Assembly: GCA_905250125.1 (NCBI GenBank)
Contig: CAJNOL010000207.1
Span: 124,001 to 188,000 of the forward strand
DNA from: Rotaria sordida
Taxonomy: Eukaryota; Rotifera; Eurotatoria; Philodinida; Philodinidae
Length of the DNA: 64,000 bases
Reading direction: 5' to 3'
Made by a program: the position numbers and the translations under genes. Below the pieces are notes generated by a model, which was not told the origin of the DNA, did not search any database, and saw only the letters and a program-made list of their open reading frames with translations. Numbering within the stretch: position 1 is the stretch's first letter; each line of letters opens with the position of its first letter. Shown here one piece after another: positions 11,693 to 22,695 of the stretch.

Positions 11693-13092
11693 TGATAACA
11701 GAGCTAACGCATTTTATTGTACTGATAAGAGCACACAGTAAGGTGAAAAATGCGTTTACAATGCTATTGATGTTTATTTCACAACAACACAAAGAAAGAA
11801 TGAAAAAAGTCAGTACAGCCTACAGAATTGTCGTGTGAGATACGTGGAAACTGATCGAGATGCAAATGAGAACTGCTGCTTGGTCTCATGCATAGTCCAC
11901 AACGAGATCAAAAGAGCATATCAACACGTCGACCTATGATGGGCTTGAGCCTAGTGCAAAGCGAATGAAAGCTGCTATGAAAAGAGCAATAATGGTTCAG
12001 AATGAGATTGGATTCGGACGCCTTTCATTTTTGCTTAGAAAGACAGGGTTACTGACGAAACTGCAGCAACTCGCTCAACTGCAACACATGCCACAAACAG
12101 ATAGGATAACACGTAAACAACATTAAAAACAAGCCGTTTTCGTTTCAATTTAACATAAAAAGTGGTTGCGTTAGGTTGAAAACAACACATGTGAACTATG
12201 AAATAGCGTTTCACACTGACATGCATTTAGAATAATTGATTAATACTGACATTCGTCGGTTTCAACATGTTAACACGTGTCTTACAAGCACGTATCAATA
12301 CCTGTTACATGTAAATGGTTTGATACATGCTCTAATTCAACTCTTTGACACACATTTCACTTCAACAGTAACTGCACAATTATACACGTTGATTTCCATG
12401 CAACGTAACCATCTTTTTTTTTGTTACGCTAGATGGGTAAACTTAATATTTTCTCTCTTTACTATGGAGTGCCATTCACACGTCGCCACACAAACACGTA
12501 TTCATGTCTCTCTCTCTTCTAAAAATGTTGTCTTTATATTGGCATCTGACATCATATTCTTTTTCCTTCTCATTTGAATATAGTCCCGACTGAAAAGCGA
12601 TTGAACAGTTGGTAGATTTCCCTTGTCAGACTGTAATCCTTTCAAGATCATATTATATGCTAATCTTCTAGTTTCAATTCAGTGTTGATGAATTCAAAAA
12701 AAAAGGAATTGCTTTTTCTCTGTCTAATATAATAAAATATATTACTTTATTTCATTGTCAAATAATACTTTTAATGTATTTAGTATTGCTTTTTCAATGT
12801 ATTATCTAAAAACTGTTTAGCTTTTTGTTAGTATACATTATTAGACATCTAGATGTTTCCTGAAAAATATAATTACACCAATTTTTCAAGAAACACTTGT
12901 GCTTGTTCACAATAACAGAATATTGACAACAAAGTTAGTTTATTTTCGACAATTTTATTAGGACAACATTTATTGTTTGGTTGATATCGATACATTATTA
13001 CATCAACACTCTCTTTATATACACTTCAAAATTTGATTAGTAAAAGAAAAACTTAGTTATTTAATTTATTTGCAGATATATTAATTGTTTTG
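11693..13092. other. gene-free stretch upstream of UNC93A
   Basis: No supported gene. The frames at 12035-12226 and 12236-12577 show no domain. The first part should hold the UNC93A promoter. It also contains a repeat end fragment at 12585-12635. Confidence 0.5.
12585..12635. repeat. end fragment of foldback family I
   Basis: AAAAGCGATTGAACAGTTG followed by TTCCCTTGTCAG resembles the outer right end of the 10367-10987 palindrome (AAAAGCGATTGGACAGTTGAATAGGTTCCCTCG). Only this end is present. Confidence 0.55.
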
Positions 13093-13520
13093 TCAATTTG
13101 TGTCTGAATTAACTCGATGTGTTCGACATAGCCATACTTTTGTAAGTATGACAGCTATACGTTGAGTAATAATTACCAAACCACCATAAATATTAATGAG
13201 TGATGTTATTATTTCAATTGTACTATGATGTCCAAGATATGAATAACTACATAATGATGGTTGACATCCTTCAAAATATTTATCATAAGATGATTTAAAA
13301 TGGACTCAATAGTTGTACTAATGTTGAATTGACTTTTTTCTAAAGAAGAAATATCTAGTTTTAAAAATTGACTATTCGAATCGATACATTGTTGATCATA
13401 GAAATATTGAAGTGTCGGTTGAAGAAGAGCTTCAATTGGATAACAACCACTCATCATACCTCTTGATGCATATAATGCTTTATTTGAATTTCCAGGACAT
13501 TTATTTGAATTTCCGGACAA
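13093..13520 (-). pseudogene. remnant of a bdelloid multigene membrane-protein family (copy B)
   Basis: The minus strand first reads a segment with SGCYPIEALLQ, YFYDQQCID, STTIESILNHLM. After a shift of frame with loss of sequence it reads YFEGCQPSLCSYSYLG, a membrane-like ITSLINIYGGL..ITQR, and a stop at 13093. This matches the C-terminal third of the family seen in copy A at 14019-15167: a conserved C-Y-x-CAP..CSYSY block followed by one C-terminal membrane helix. The N-terminal two thirds are missing and the frame is broken, so it is not functional. My knowledge of the family is limited to its abundance in bdelloid genomes; no function is known to me. Confidence 0.65.
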
Positions 13521-14020
13521 CCCTTTTGTTTCCTGTTAATCAAGATATAGGAGGCATAAGTAGGTATAGGAGGCATAAGGAGGTATAAGAAGGTATAAGG
13601 AGGTATAAGGAGGTATAAGGAGGTATAGGAGGTATAGGAGGTATAAGGAGGTATAAGGAGGTATAGGAGATATAGGAGGTATAAGGAGGTATAGGAGATA
13701 TAGGAGATATACGAGGTATAAGGAGGCATAGAAGATATTGGAGATATTGATTGATTGGTGCAGCTAATGATTCAATAGTGTTTGAACTTAAATATCTATT
13801 CACAAAATACACTGCTGCCACTTGCCAAACCTTGCTCGAAAAAATCACTTTCTACACCTCCCATGTTTCCGATACCGCCCTGTGCCTTCTTATATCTCCT
13901 ATACCTCCTTATACCTCCTATACCTCTTATACCTCCTTATACCTCCTATACTTCTATTACCTACGATATCTTCATAATCCGAAAACTAAAGGAGTTTCCG
14001 GAAATTCAAATAAGGGATCT
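13497..14020. repeat. palindromic minisatellite (TATACCTCC units in opposite orientations)
   Basis: The left half (about 13547-13735) is an array of GGAGGTATAA or GGAGGTATA units. The right half (about 13890-13965) is the reverse complement, TATACCTCCT. Both are bounded by an inverted copy of TTATTTGAATTTCCGGA (13500-13518 and 13996-14012), and the right boundary also carries a ATTATGCCTCTCGA piece that mirrors coding sequence of copy B. About 150 nt of unique sequence lies in the centre. It separates copy B from copy A of the membrane-protein family. Confidence 0.8.
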
Positions 14021-15167
14021 AATCATTATGCCTCTCGATTTTTAAGTAAGAACATAAGATGGGTGCACATTGAGCATAATATTTTTCATATGAAATATTT
14101 GTAATCAATTTTTCTACCATAAGGTGATCGATGATTGTTTTTATTGTCGAGTTAGATTTGAATCGGCTCGGTTCAGATTCATTCATTGCTGTAAATCTTT
14201 CAGTTGTGGGAAAGAATGAGAGAAGTTCATTCAAACATTGTTGTTTGTAGAAATATCCAAGTGTTGATAAATAAAGTACATTGGCAGGTAGACAACTGGA
14301 CACGAGTCCAGGAATTTCCATCAGCAACTGTACATCGTCAGGAGCATTTACTTGAGAAGGTTCTCCAAATATATTAGTTATAGCTGAAATTGTTCCACAG
14401 TCAAGATTATTGAAGCATAGACACCAGATTTCGTTACCGAACATATATACCATTTGGGAGCTGTATACGTCGTACGTTTGATTGCTGATGACATAGTATG
14501 ATGAAATACTATTCGTCTGAAGTCCAGAGAAGAGGCGATTGTCCATTATCATTCGACGTACTAATTGTAATTGTGTTACAAATTGAGTTGATGCAGCTGA
14601 TTGAAATTGTTCAATGGATGCTTGAACTTGTGATTGAATGACAGTTTTGGATAGCACTTGTGCACTGATAAATGAAGTCATATGGAATGAAGCAATCGCT
14701 TGAAGTACACTGTCTTTCGAAAGACGACAAAAACTGGCAAGTGCTTGAGACAGAGCATTTCCATAAGTACAAAAGTCAAAAAGATAGAAATAGGTCGAAT
14801 TTGAACCAAAGAAAATGACCTCAATCTATCAATCAGAAACAAAGTCACTTGAACAAACTTGATGAAAAGTTTATTGAATTGAAGTGAATTCACCATATCG
14901 AATAGATATGCAAGAACATGGATAATAAGCATCGAAAGGCAAAATTTCGAACTGAGCTCTACTTGGATATTCATCTGTGATCATCGTTGTTTGAGGACTT
15001 AAATAGACGACAAGAACAATAATGATAAGTACTAGTGTGACAATGATGAGACAGATCCGAGTAGCAATAATACTGAAACGACGACGATGTTCATCTTCTG
15101 CATCGATACTATTATCAGGTGATTCGAAAAGATTTAAATTCAGAAGATAGTTTTTCACAGAAGACAT
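14019..15167 (-). pseudogene. bdelloid multigene membrane-protein family member (copy A), disrupted
   Basis: From ATG at 15167 the frame encodes a polar N-terminus, a strong membrane helix (about residues 33-55, VTLVLIIIVLVVYL), then a CSCISIRYGEF block. Three in-frame stops follow (TAA near 14874, TGA-TAG near 14833). The same frame carries on with FHQVCSSDFVSD, YFYLFDF, ALASFCRLSKDSV, SFISAQVLSKTVIQ, STQFVTQLQLVRRM and YYAQCAPILCSY, in the order I expect for this family. No 45-60 nt intron explains the stops neatly. It ends at 14019 with an altered tail in place of the usual last membrane helix, exactly where the palindromic minisatellite begins. I infer a recent pseudogene; a spliced rescue or translation from 14681 is possible but less likely. 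Confidence 0.7.
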
Positions 15168-15971
15168 TCTATGAAAAAAATAAGAACATCACCACTTGTA
15201 TTTCTCTAATAAATGTAAGCATTGCTTATAGATCATAGAAGAATAGTGTCTTTAGGTAATGAAATTTAGTTATGCATCATCTATTCATACAAAGAAAAAG
15301 CCATAAAAGAAATTTGTTTAAAACAATAAATGACGTTGTCTTCAAACACATTTACGTTTGAAGATTGGATTCTATACGTATGTGAAAGATGTAACTTTTC
15401 TGTTAATGATGGTTATAATAATTTTTTTTGTGTTGCCATAGCCACAAGCATGAAGCAATCTTGTTAAATCTGAAGAAAGCTAGTTTGAGTTGAAAAAAGA
15501 TTCTGTCTAAATGAATTGAGGGAATATGAGTGATTTTGATTTGATAAAATGAGTGAAAAAAAGAGTATTGGGAGATTTGATATTATTCATATACTGCTAA
15601 AATTGTCTGATTTATTATGAAGTTATTTAAAATATTGAAATAGATAATGATGTTGAAATCAAAGCTTTTCTTACTAATATTTATTATGAATAAACATTGT
15701 TAATCAATCTTTAATAAAACTGAATTCTTACATCATATCAAAGATCGAAATGAATTTTGTTACAAAATCGATTAAATACAAGTTAATCTTCATTAGTTTT
15801 AATCAATTTTCATCACATATAATTCAATCAATTATTTTAAAATTACCTATAATCAACGAATTAATTAAATATCAGTAATTATCAGATTAATTATTTTGAT
15901 GATAATTGATTTCGAGCTAATAGGTAATCGATTATAAATATAATACTGATAATTCGACTGTTCATCCGATT
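15168..15971. other. gene-free AT-rich stretch
   Basis: No supported gene; rich in ATTAATT-type runs from 15640 to 15960. It would hold the promoter of the disrupted membrane-protein gene. Confidence 0.55.
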
Positions 15972-16713
15972 TAGAGATGGGCGAGTGTTGGTGCGCTAGT
16001 GTGTTAGTATCTCAGTGTTCGTACCGACACTGACAAGAATACTCGGACAGAAGATCAAAAGACTTTTTGCCTTCAGTGGTAAAGAAGTGCGACACACATG
16101 TATATAATAGACAAGGAAAAAATTACAAAGATATTTGTCCACTATATACTTGTCGCTCTTTTATCTTCATGCAAAAGAAAATACATAAGGAACAGTTAAT
16201 ATTTGCTCTGTCTCCATTTTTCATTTTTGAATTCAATTTTGTAGTAAAAGTTCTGGTGCATATTGTATTTTGTTCATTGTTTTTCGAACAACAATCTCAA
16301 ATATCATAAAATCAACTGGTTTTTTTGCATTTTTATAAATTGGTTTTATGGTATTTGAGGTTGTTGCCTGAAAAAAGTTAAGCAAAATACAATATGCATC
16401 AGAAATTTTACTACAGAACCGAATCAAACAACGAGAAATGGAAGCACAGTATATATTAGCTTTTCCTTATATATTTTCTTTTGCGTAAAGATAAAAGAGC
16501 GGCAGTACATATGGGACAAATATCTCTATAATTTTTTTCCTTGTCTATTATATACATGGGTGTCGCACTTCTTTACCACTGAATGCAGACAATCTTATGA
16601 TCTTCTGTCCAAGTATTCTTATCAATGATGATCAGTAGTAGTGTTTCATTGTTCCAGTGATCATCAATATTGATGTCGTCAGTTATCAGTATACCGACGC
16701 TGATCCATTCCTG
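15972..16713. mobile_element. hAT-like foldback (palindromic) non-autonomous element
   Basis: The core 16022-16635 is a near-perfect palindrome with arms of about 290 nt around an axis near 16328. Marks such as TCGGACAGAAGATC, GTGCGACAC, CAAGGAAAAAATTA and GCTCTTTTATCTT recur inverted. The flanks read TAGAGATGGGCGAGTGTTGG on the left and, inverted, CAGGAATGGATCAGCGTCGG on the right, which resemble hAT terminal repeats (CAGRGATGGGC type). Possible 8-bp target duplications (tccgattt/tctgatta) are imperfect. The frame at 16067-16309 lies inside an arm and is not a gene. Confidence 0.75.
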
Positions 16714-18851
16714 ATCTGATTAGTTATTGAAATTTTTTTGATACGAAATTGTATGAAAGATAATAGGATGATAAAGAGGACCTAGCTGAATTTGGTTACT
16801 GGAAATAGACAATGCCAAAGAGACGCAGCGTCAAAAATAAAGTTATTAAATGTAAAAGATGACGAAAATCAAATGTAGATAATATAACATAAATGCTATG
16901 CGAATAATGAAAATAATCACATCGATCTATTATATAGTCGATCATTTATCGTGACAAACAAAACCAGCAAATCTTGGAAATAAAAATACACTTTGATTGT
17001 CACTTCTTTTTTTTATCTGATTCTGTTGTACAAAAAATTTGTGCTCTATGATATATTCATGTGCTTATCTGTTCCTTTCTTGGACATGATAAAAACTGTT
17101 CACCTAAAAAGTCTAACCTTAATTTGACTGATATTCAACGATTTACTTGAACATTATTTTTCGGCATTTTTTCGTTCTATTAAATCGATACACTCTTTCT
17201 TATAAGAAGAATAGCACGACAAAAGCATTTCAGATTTGTAATCTGATTTTAATACATTTTGCTTGGTATGTTTTTTTTTCAAGTAAACCTTCACAACTAT
17301 TTACTTTATGTCTACTGAAATGATGGTTTCATCAGCAAAGAGATTATGTATTTTGTTTAATACAATCGACGTCTGTCAGTGTAACAGATATTCTTGAAGA
17401 TTTTGTCTATATCATACTGACGAACATCATCAATCACTTGATGAATAGCTTGATTAGTTTACTGAACTGCTGATTATGATGACTTGGCTAAAGATCTTGA
17501 TATTCGATTATTGGTATTGCAAAGATGCCATTTATCAAGGAAATTATCGATACATGGAAAAACGGAACAGTAGAAGTTATTCACTAACATAATAATCGAT
17601 GCACAACGTGCATTCTACGATGCCATAGGTAAATATGTGGACGATGTGAAAAATAACGGAAAATATTGATAAAAAAATCTGTTTCAATCATACATGAAAA
17701 ATAATAGTGTTGACGAAAAGAGTTTAAGACAATGATCTGCTATACTATGCAACCAAAACAAGTTTTAGTCGTAATATTAATCTTTGATGTATGTATTCAT
17801 AACAACAACCTGTTGGTGTTGTGTTTGTTAGGATTCAAAATACGATCTTTCATTTGAAAATACGTATGTCAAACACACATCGTCTCAAGAACAGTTGCAG
17901 AGTTCTGCAAGATGCATTTGAACAAAGACATGTTTTGAGAGTATACAGGTTACAATAGAGTAAGAGAAGATGTCTGTAGAGAAAAAATTATGCTTCACAC
18001 ATCTATGGCTTCTAATCTGCTTCTATCATTCATAAAAGATGATCATTTTTCACATAGTTGTGATGATGCTCAACTACTCGGAAATGGACAAGTTGTCATT
18101 CAGGATAAACTACTCAATGAAACTCCTCTATCCTTCTTTTTCCTTTACAAACAACGATTTACAAATACAACAAGAATAAATTATTCATTCAACAATATTT
18201 TATGTATATATTAACACATCGTTATCATAAAAATAATTTAAAATTTCTGTTTTGTACGTCGAAATTGTTTAATTCAATATTGACCTATTTTCGATGGGTT
18301 TATTCCAGACAAATAGCTTGAAACTGGAAGCTTCTTATGGAATATGTATCCATAGAAATCTAAATTGTATTCGTGTACAATGAAAGAATATCGAATGTTT
18401 TATGTTATTTATTTTATTTCAAGATATTGCTCTCAATTATTTGAATAAATTATGTTATAGAAAATCTGCGCAAAATATGTTTCTTATATTGTCGATTATT
18501 TCGAAATCATTAGAGTGAATCTAAGATAGTCAATTAAAAGTAGAATTTTTTATGCTCTTTCTAAATGTATGCTTGAAATTCTTTCTCATTTCATATTGAT
18601 CAATCATAAACCAATATTTGCATGAAATTTATATAAGATTTTGATTAAATGTTGGTTTGGATATTATTACTGAATCATTCAGTGAATATAGAATTAAAAA
18701 TGTTATAATCTTTAAAGAAGAGCTGAACTTTCTGTAGGATTCGATACGTTTTGATAAGATATATAGTTTGATCATTAACGTTTCAACATTTATATCTATA
18801 CAACTAACAAAAATACTATATTTGTTTGTAACACAAAAGAAAATAAACAAT
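16714..18851. other. gene-free stretch
   Basis: No supported gene. Short pieces read plausibly in one frame (near 17490-17640 and 17990-18130), but they are broken by stops and match no family I can name. They may be remnants of an old gene. Confidence 0.5.
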
Positions 18852-19310
18852 TTAATCTAAACACGCGATCATTTTTAGTACATACTGTCGAGCATTTTGC
18901 AGTTCATTTGATAATACTTGATATTTATTTGTTAATATTGATAATTTATTTTTTAATTTTGTATTTTCAGTAGTTAATTTAATATTTTTTGTTTGTAAAT
19001 CCTGCATAAAAAATAATTCATTATTTTTATTTTTTATTTCTTTTTCTTTTATATTAAGTAATGTTCGCATTGAATCAAGTTCTAATTTATATTGATGCAA
19101 TAATGATGATGATTTTTCTAATTCATTACAAAGTTTACATATTTGTTCATTATGTGTTTCTTTTAATCGAGTTATTTCTCGTTCATATTCTTCTATTTGT
19201 TTAATAAAATCACGTGACAAATCACTTTTATAACGGCTGTTGTTATCATGACTAGGTTCAGATTTTACTATACGCTTAGCACTAGAAGATATTATTGAAT
19301 TGATATTCAT
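18852..19310 (-). CDS. small coiled-coil protein, unrecognised
   Basis: I choose the ATG at 19310 (152 aa) over the upstream in-frame ATG at 19442. The upstream part is hydrophobic and reads like untranslated or intron sequence, and a textbook acceptor (TTTTTTCTTTAAG) abuts ATG 19310. Residues 1-28 are serine-rich and polar. From about residue 30 to 145 the protein is an almost unbroken charged, leucine-spaced coiled coil (FIKQIEEYEREITRLKE, ELEKSSSLLHQYKLELDSM, KNKLSILTNKYQVLSNEL). There is no catalytic motif. The AG just before the ATG could be the end of a 5' UTR intron or a spliced-leader acceptor. Further exons upstream or downstream cannot be excluded. Confidence 0.55.
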   Translation of the reverse strand: MNINSIISSSAKRIVKSEPSHDNNSRYKSDLSRDFIKQIEEYEREITRLKETHNEQICKLCNELEKSSSLLHQYKLELDSMRTLLNIKEKEIKNKNNELFFMQDLQTKNIKLTTENTKLKNKLSILTNKYQVLSNELQNARQYVLKMIACLD

Positions 19311-19484
19311 CTTAAAGAAAAAACAAAATATATTTTTTAAAATTTGATGTGAGAGTTGTAACATATGAATAGAAAATTGACGATGTAGAAGATAATAGAA
19401 TAAAGGAATGAAACCAAAATGATAGATCTTACTCATGTCCATATGAAAAAGGTAATTTTATTTTCTGGATAACTTTCGGCTAAT

Positions 19485-19741
19485 GAGGAAACCTTCTTAG
19501 ATGTTTCCTTCCGATTCCAATGATTTTTTTTTGCCTATAGATGCTACATAATGTTTTAATAAAAACTCTAAAAGGATTTGGGTTCCTATTGAAATTTGAC
19601 TAAGTCAAGGAAAAAATTCGACAGCTTAGTCAAATCTCAATAGGAACCGAGATCATTGTAGGGTTAATATTAAAATACTATGTAATATCTATCGGCAAAA
19701 AATCATTGAAGTCGAAAGAGGATATTTGAAGAGATTTCCTT
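19485..19741. repeat. 260-bp foldback element, family III
   Basis: The left arm (GAGGAAACCTTCTTAGAT, CCAATGATTTTTTTTGCC, TTGGGTTCCTATTGAAATTTGACTAAG) is inverted in the right arm (CTTAGTCAAATCTCAATAGGAACC, GGCAAAAAATCATTG, GAAGAGATTTCCT). The loop is about 15 nt near 19615, which makes it one large imperfect hairpin. It sits just upstream of the coiled-coil gene. Confidence 0.85.
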
Positions 19742-21516
19742 GTAAGGAAAATATTTTTTCCAATCGATTTAGCTGATGATCCACGCGAAGGTAAGGTTAC
19801 CGTTTCTATTTCCCATTTTTAAGATTATTTTTCTCTATAAATTTTCCTATTAATCTCACAAAATAATTCTTAAAATGCTTCTTTACCTCAATGGATATCA
19901 TGAGAAATGATTAAGAAAAAAAAATGAGCACTACAAACTTCTAGTATATAAAAAAAATGAAAATTTATATCGTCAATAAATTAAGGTAAATATGGTTTGG
20001 AATTCATAAGCACATTTACAAATTCCTTCGTACTTTTGTATTAAATTATTGTATTTATAACTCGAAATTTCTTTCTGAAATAATTTTAATCAAAGTATTA
20101 AAATTTCTGCTTCATATCGAGCGAGATAAATAAAAAGAAAAAGAATTTACATTATTCAAATAATTAATTAATTTAACGAATTTTAATTGAGCGCCGTTCC
20201 ATTATTCTTCTAAAACACTAACATCAACAGAGACAATCGAATTACTCAATTGTTGTTTTAAATAAAAATTAATTCGTTTATTGATACTCAACGGTCAGAA
20301 TAGGGTTAATCAATGTTTGTATACATCTTTTTAATAATCCAGTTACAAAAAAGTATTGATTAGTCGTTCAATTTCTTTTTTGTTGTACAATATAATGTGC
20401 TAAAAGTATTTGATTATCAATTAATATATTAACGTGTACCGATATAGTTCTCTATGATATATGTGAATATAGTAACAAAATGATTTTTCTTAACCTTAAA
20501 AATGGGTATTTTATGAACGAACAAACGAGGCACATAGAGTGAATAAAGATGGCGTGAATTAGTTATTGGTTTATCGAAAAAGTATAGTAGACAACTGAAA
20601 ATCAAAATTGAGATGAACGAGATATAGTATAAATCATCTCAAGTCACAAAATAGTGTCATATTAATTTTTTCATTGCAGCAAATTTTTTTAACATAAATC
20701 GACAAAGAATTGATTATTATGATCATTTCATTCAGTGAATAATTCGAGCAGATTTCTTTATAGTCTTGCATCTGGTTGCATTAGTAAACCTGACAAGTTT
20801 ACCATTGAGTACATCAATTATGGTAGTTGCTTCTTAACGTTGTTTCAATGCATACGTTGATTATACAAACAGAAACGAGAGTGTACAGAAATCGTTCAAA
20901 TTATCCTGTCGCAAAATATGAACTAAAACTACCCTGAAAAAAATGTTCTCACAATACGTTTTACTTCTACTCACACTTCTATAGCATTGACAAGGAAAGG
21001 TTATGAAATACTCAAAACGAACGCTTCCTTTCGTTTTGAAAAACTTAACAGATACTATGTCATAGTCAATCATTCTCGACGTCACCGATTCCAATAAGTA
21101 AAAACCAAAAAAATCGGTTCTAATTTCAGTCTCTAAAACGTATCGTTGGTCCCAATGATCTAATAATTTTTCTTTCTAGAAGTTTTTAAGTTATATTTCA
21201 TTATTCGACGTTGTTAATGTTTATTATTTTCGAAAAAGTAATTTCTTCGAAATATAAAAAGACAAAAAGAAAAATCAGGACTTTTAATCAGCTGTGTAAC
21301 ATTTTCATTGATAAAGAATTATATTGAAGTACCTAGTTACACATAAAAAGAACATTTTAGTGTTACATCTAGTTCTTAGTAGTGTCCTGTACGAGTACGA
21401 CTTTTCGCAATCGAACCTAAATCGGTACTTTTTTTAATGTCCCGATCCGTACCGAAACTAATTGACATTCGGCAGATACTTTCATAATCACAGCACGTTT
21501 TTCAAACTTTTATTTT
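19742..21516. other. gene-free stretch
   Basis: No supported gene. The frame at 20861-21094 has no domain. From about 21390 to 21470 the sequence has mirrored GTACGAGTACGACTT / CGGTACTTT / CCGTACCGAAA motifs, like the subterminal repeats of hAT elements, next to the transposase remnant at 21517. Confidence 0.5.
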
Positions 21517-21669
21517 ATATGAAAAAGTATACTCTTTAGTTTCTCTCATAAACAGCAGCATAAGAGCAAGTGATTCAGGATTCATTTGATGTCTTTCTAC
21601 TTCTAAAATCCGATTACTTTCGCTAACTATATATTTGCTTCTTGTTGATGACGCTGGAATGGAACACAG
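21517..21669 (-). mobile_element. hAT transposase C-terminal fragment
   Basis: The minus strand reads CSIPASSTRSKYIVSESNRI and continues in frame with LEVERHQMNPESLALMLLF. This is the conserved hAT dimerisation region (IPASS...SER.FS.A..I...RR..L.PE....LLFL). The catalytic part upstream is not readable, and stops occur within 100 nt. It is a dead fragment of a hAT DNA transposon, flanked near 21390-21470 by hAT-like subterminal repeats. Confidence 0.75.
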
Positions 21670-22695
21670 TGTTGATATCAAGTGTCATAATTGTGAATAC
21701 ATACATGAATGCTTTCTTCATCATGCTAATACAAGTTCACTTTTTTGATGATTCATTTTCCTCTCCATATTTTCAGTTATTTCGTCCTATGGCTCATAAT
21801 CATCTGTAGATTAATTGTCATTAAAACGTATCATTTTTAATAAAATAGTACCGCTTTTCACTTGTGTAAGAATAAATTGCTCCATCATGATCGAATCGCA
21901 CTTGGTCCCTGACCTGGTCGCAGAACACTAGTTCTTAGTGGCAACTAGGACACGTTCAGTATATTGATACTCTTTTTTTTCCTGCCTATCGCATCTCCAA
22001 TGGCATTTAGCCAACTTAACTGAAAAAGTTTATTCTTTTTTCTTTACTTATTAAAAGACACTGAAAACTCTTATTTTATTTTCTTCTCTCGGTAGTCTTG
22101 AGACGTATATTAAGTAAAAAAAAATCATCAATAGAACTGAGAAATTTTATGAAAAAAGCCAAATTTTGTTCGAAGGAAACTGTCAAATAAAAAAAATAAG
22201 TGAGTTTAGCTCTTACTATGCTAGAATAACAGCATGTAACTGACTATGCTGTGATCCCACAATACATCAAGTTAATTAATCCAACTATTAATTCATTTGT
22301 TTGTATTCAGAACAAAATCTGTATCTTTGTACATTCGTACGTCAATGTCATTTCAGTTCATACTAAACACCGACTCTCATACATTTTTTTCTTCGTTTTA
22401 TGACATTAAATGAATGGATATGCACAGAGATACCAACGTGTCTTAGCAAACACTTGGAAATCAAAAGTTGATTAAGTACAAAATCACAAAAAGCTTTCAA
22501 ATGCTATGTAAATATTTTTTTTCCTAACTAATCATAATATATATCTTCTCTTCAAGTTAATATATTATTAATATTTCTAAAAACTAAATATATATATATA
22601 TAATTCTCTTAAGAAATTCCATAGTCAATCATTATTATTATCATCGTTTTCTACATAAATACAGAAAAAAAAATATCGAACAGAAATAAATACAA
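21670..22695. other. gene-free stretch downstream of proline-rich gene
   Basis: No supported gene. It may include more of the decayed hAT element (up to about 21960) and the 3' UTR of the gene ending at 22696. Confidence 0.5.

Noticed and set aside
13454..14104. Long frames rich in PYTSYTSLYLL-type repeats on both strands
   Set aside because: They are translations of the TATACCTCC minisatellite; open frames result from the repeat unit lacking stops.
16067..16309. 80-codon plus-strand frame
   Set aside because: It lies wholly in one arm of the hAT-like palindrome and resembles no protein.
17480..18215. Possible pseudogene with DDLAKDLDIRLLVLQ and MLHTSMASNLLLSFIKDD segments
   Set aside because: The pieces are not collinear with any family I can name and are broken by stops; not enough to support a call.
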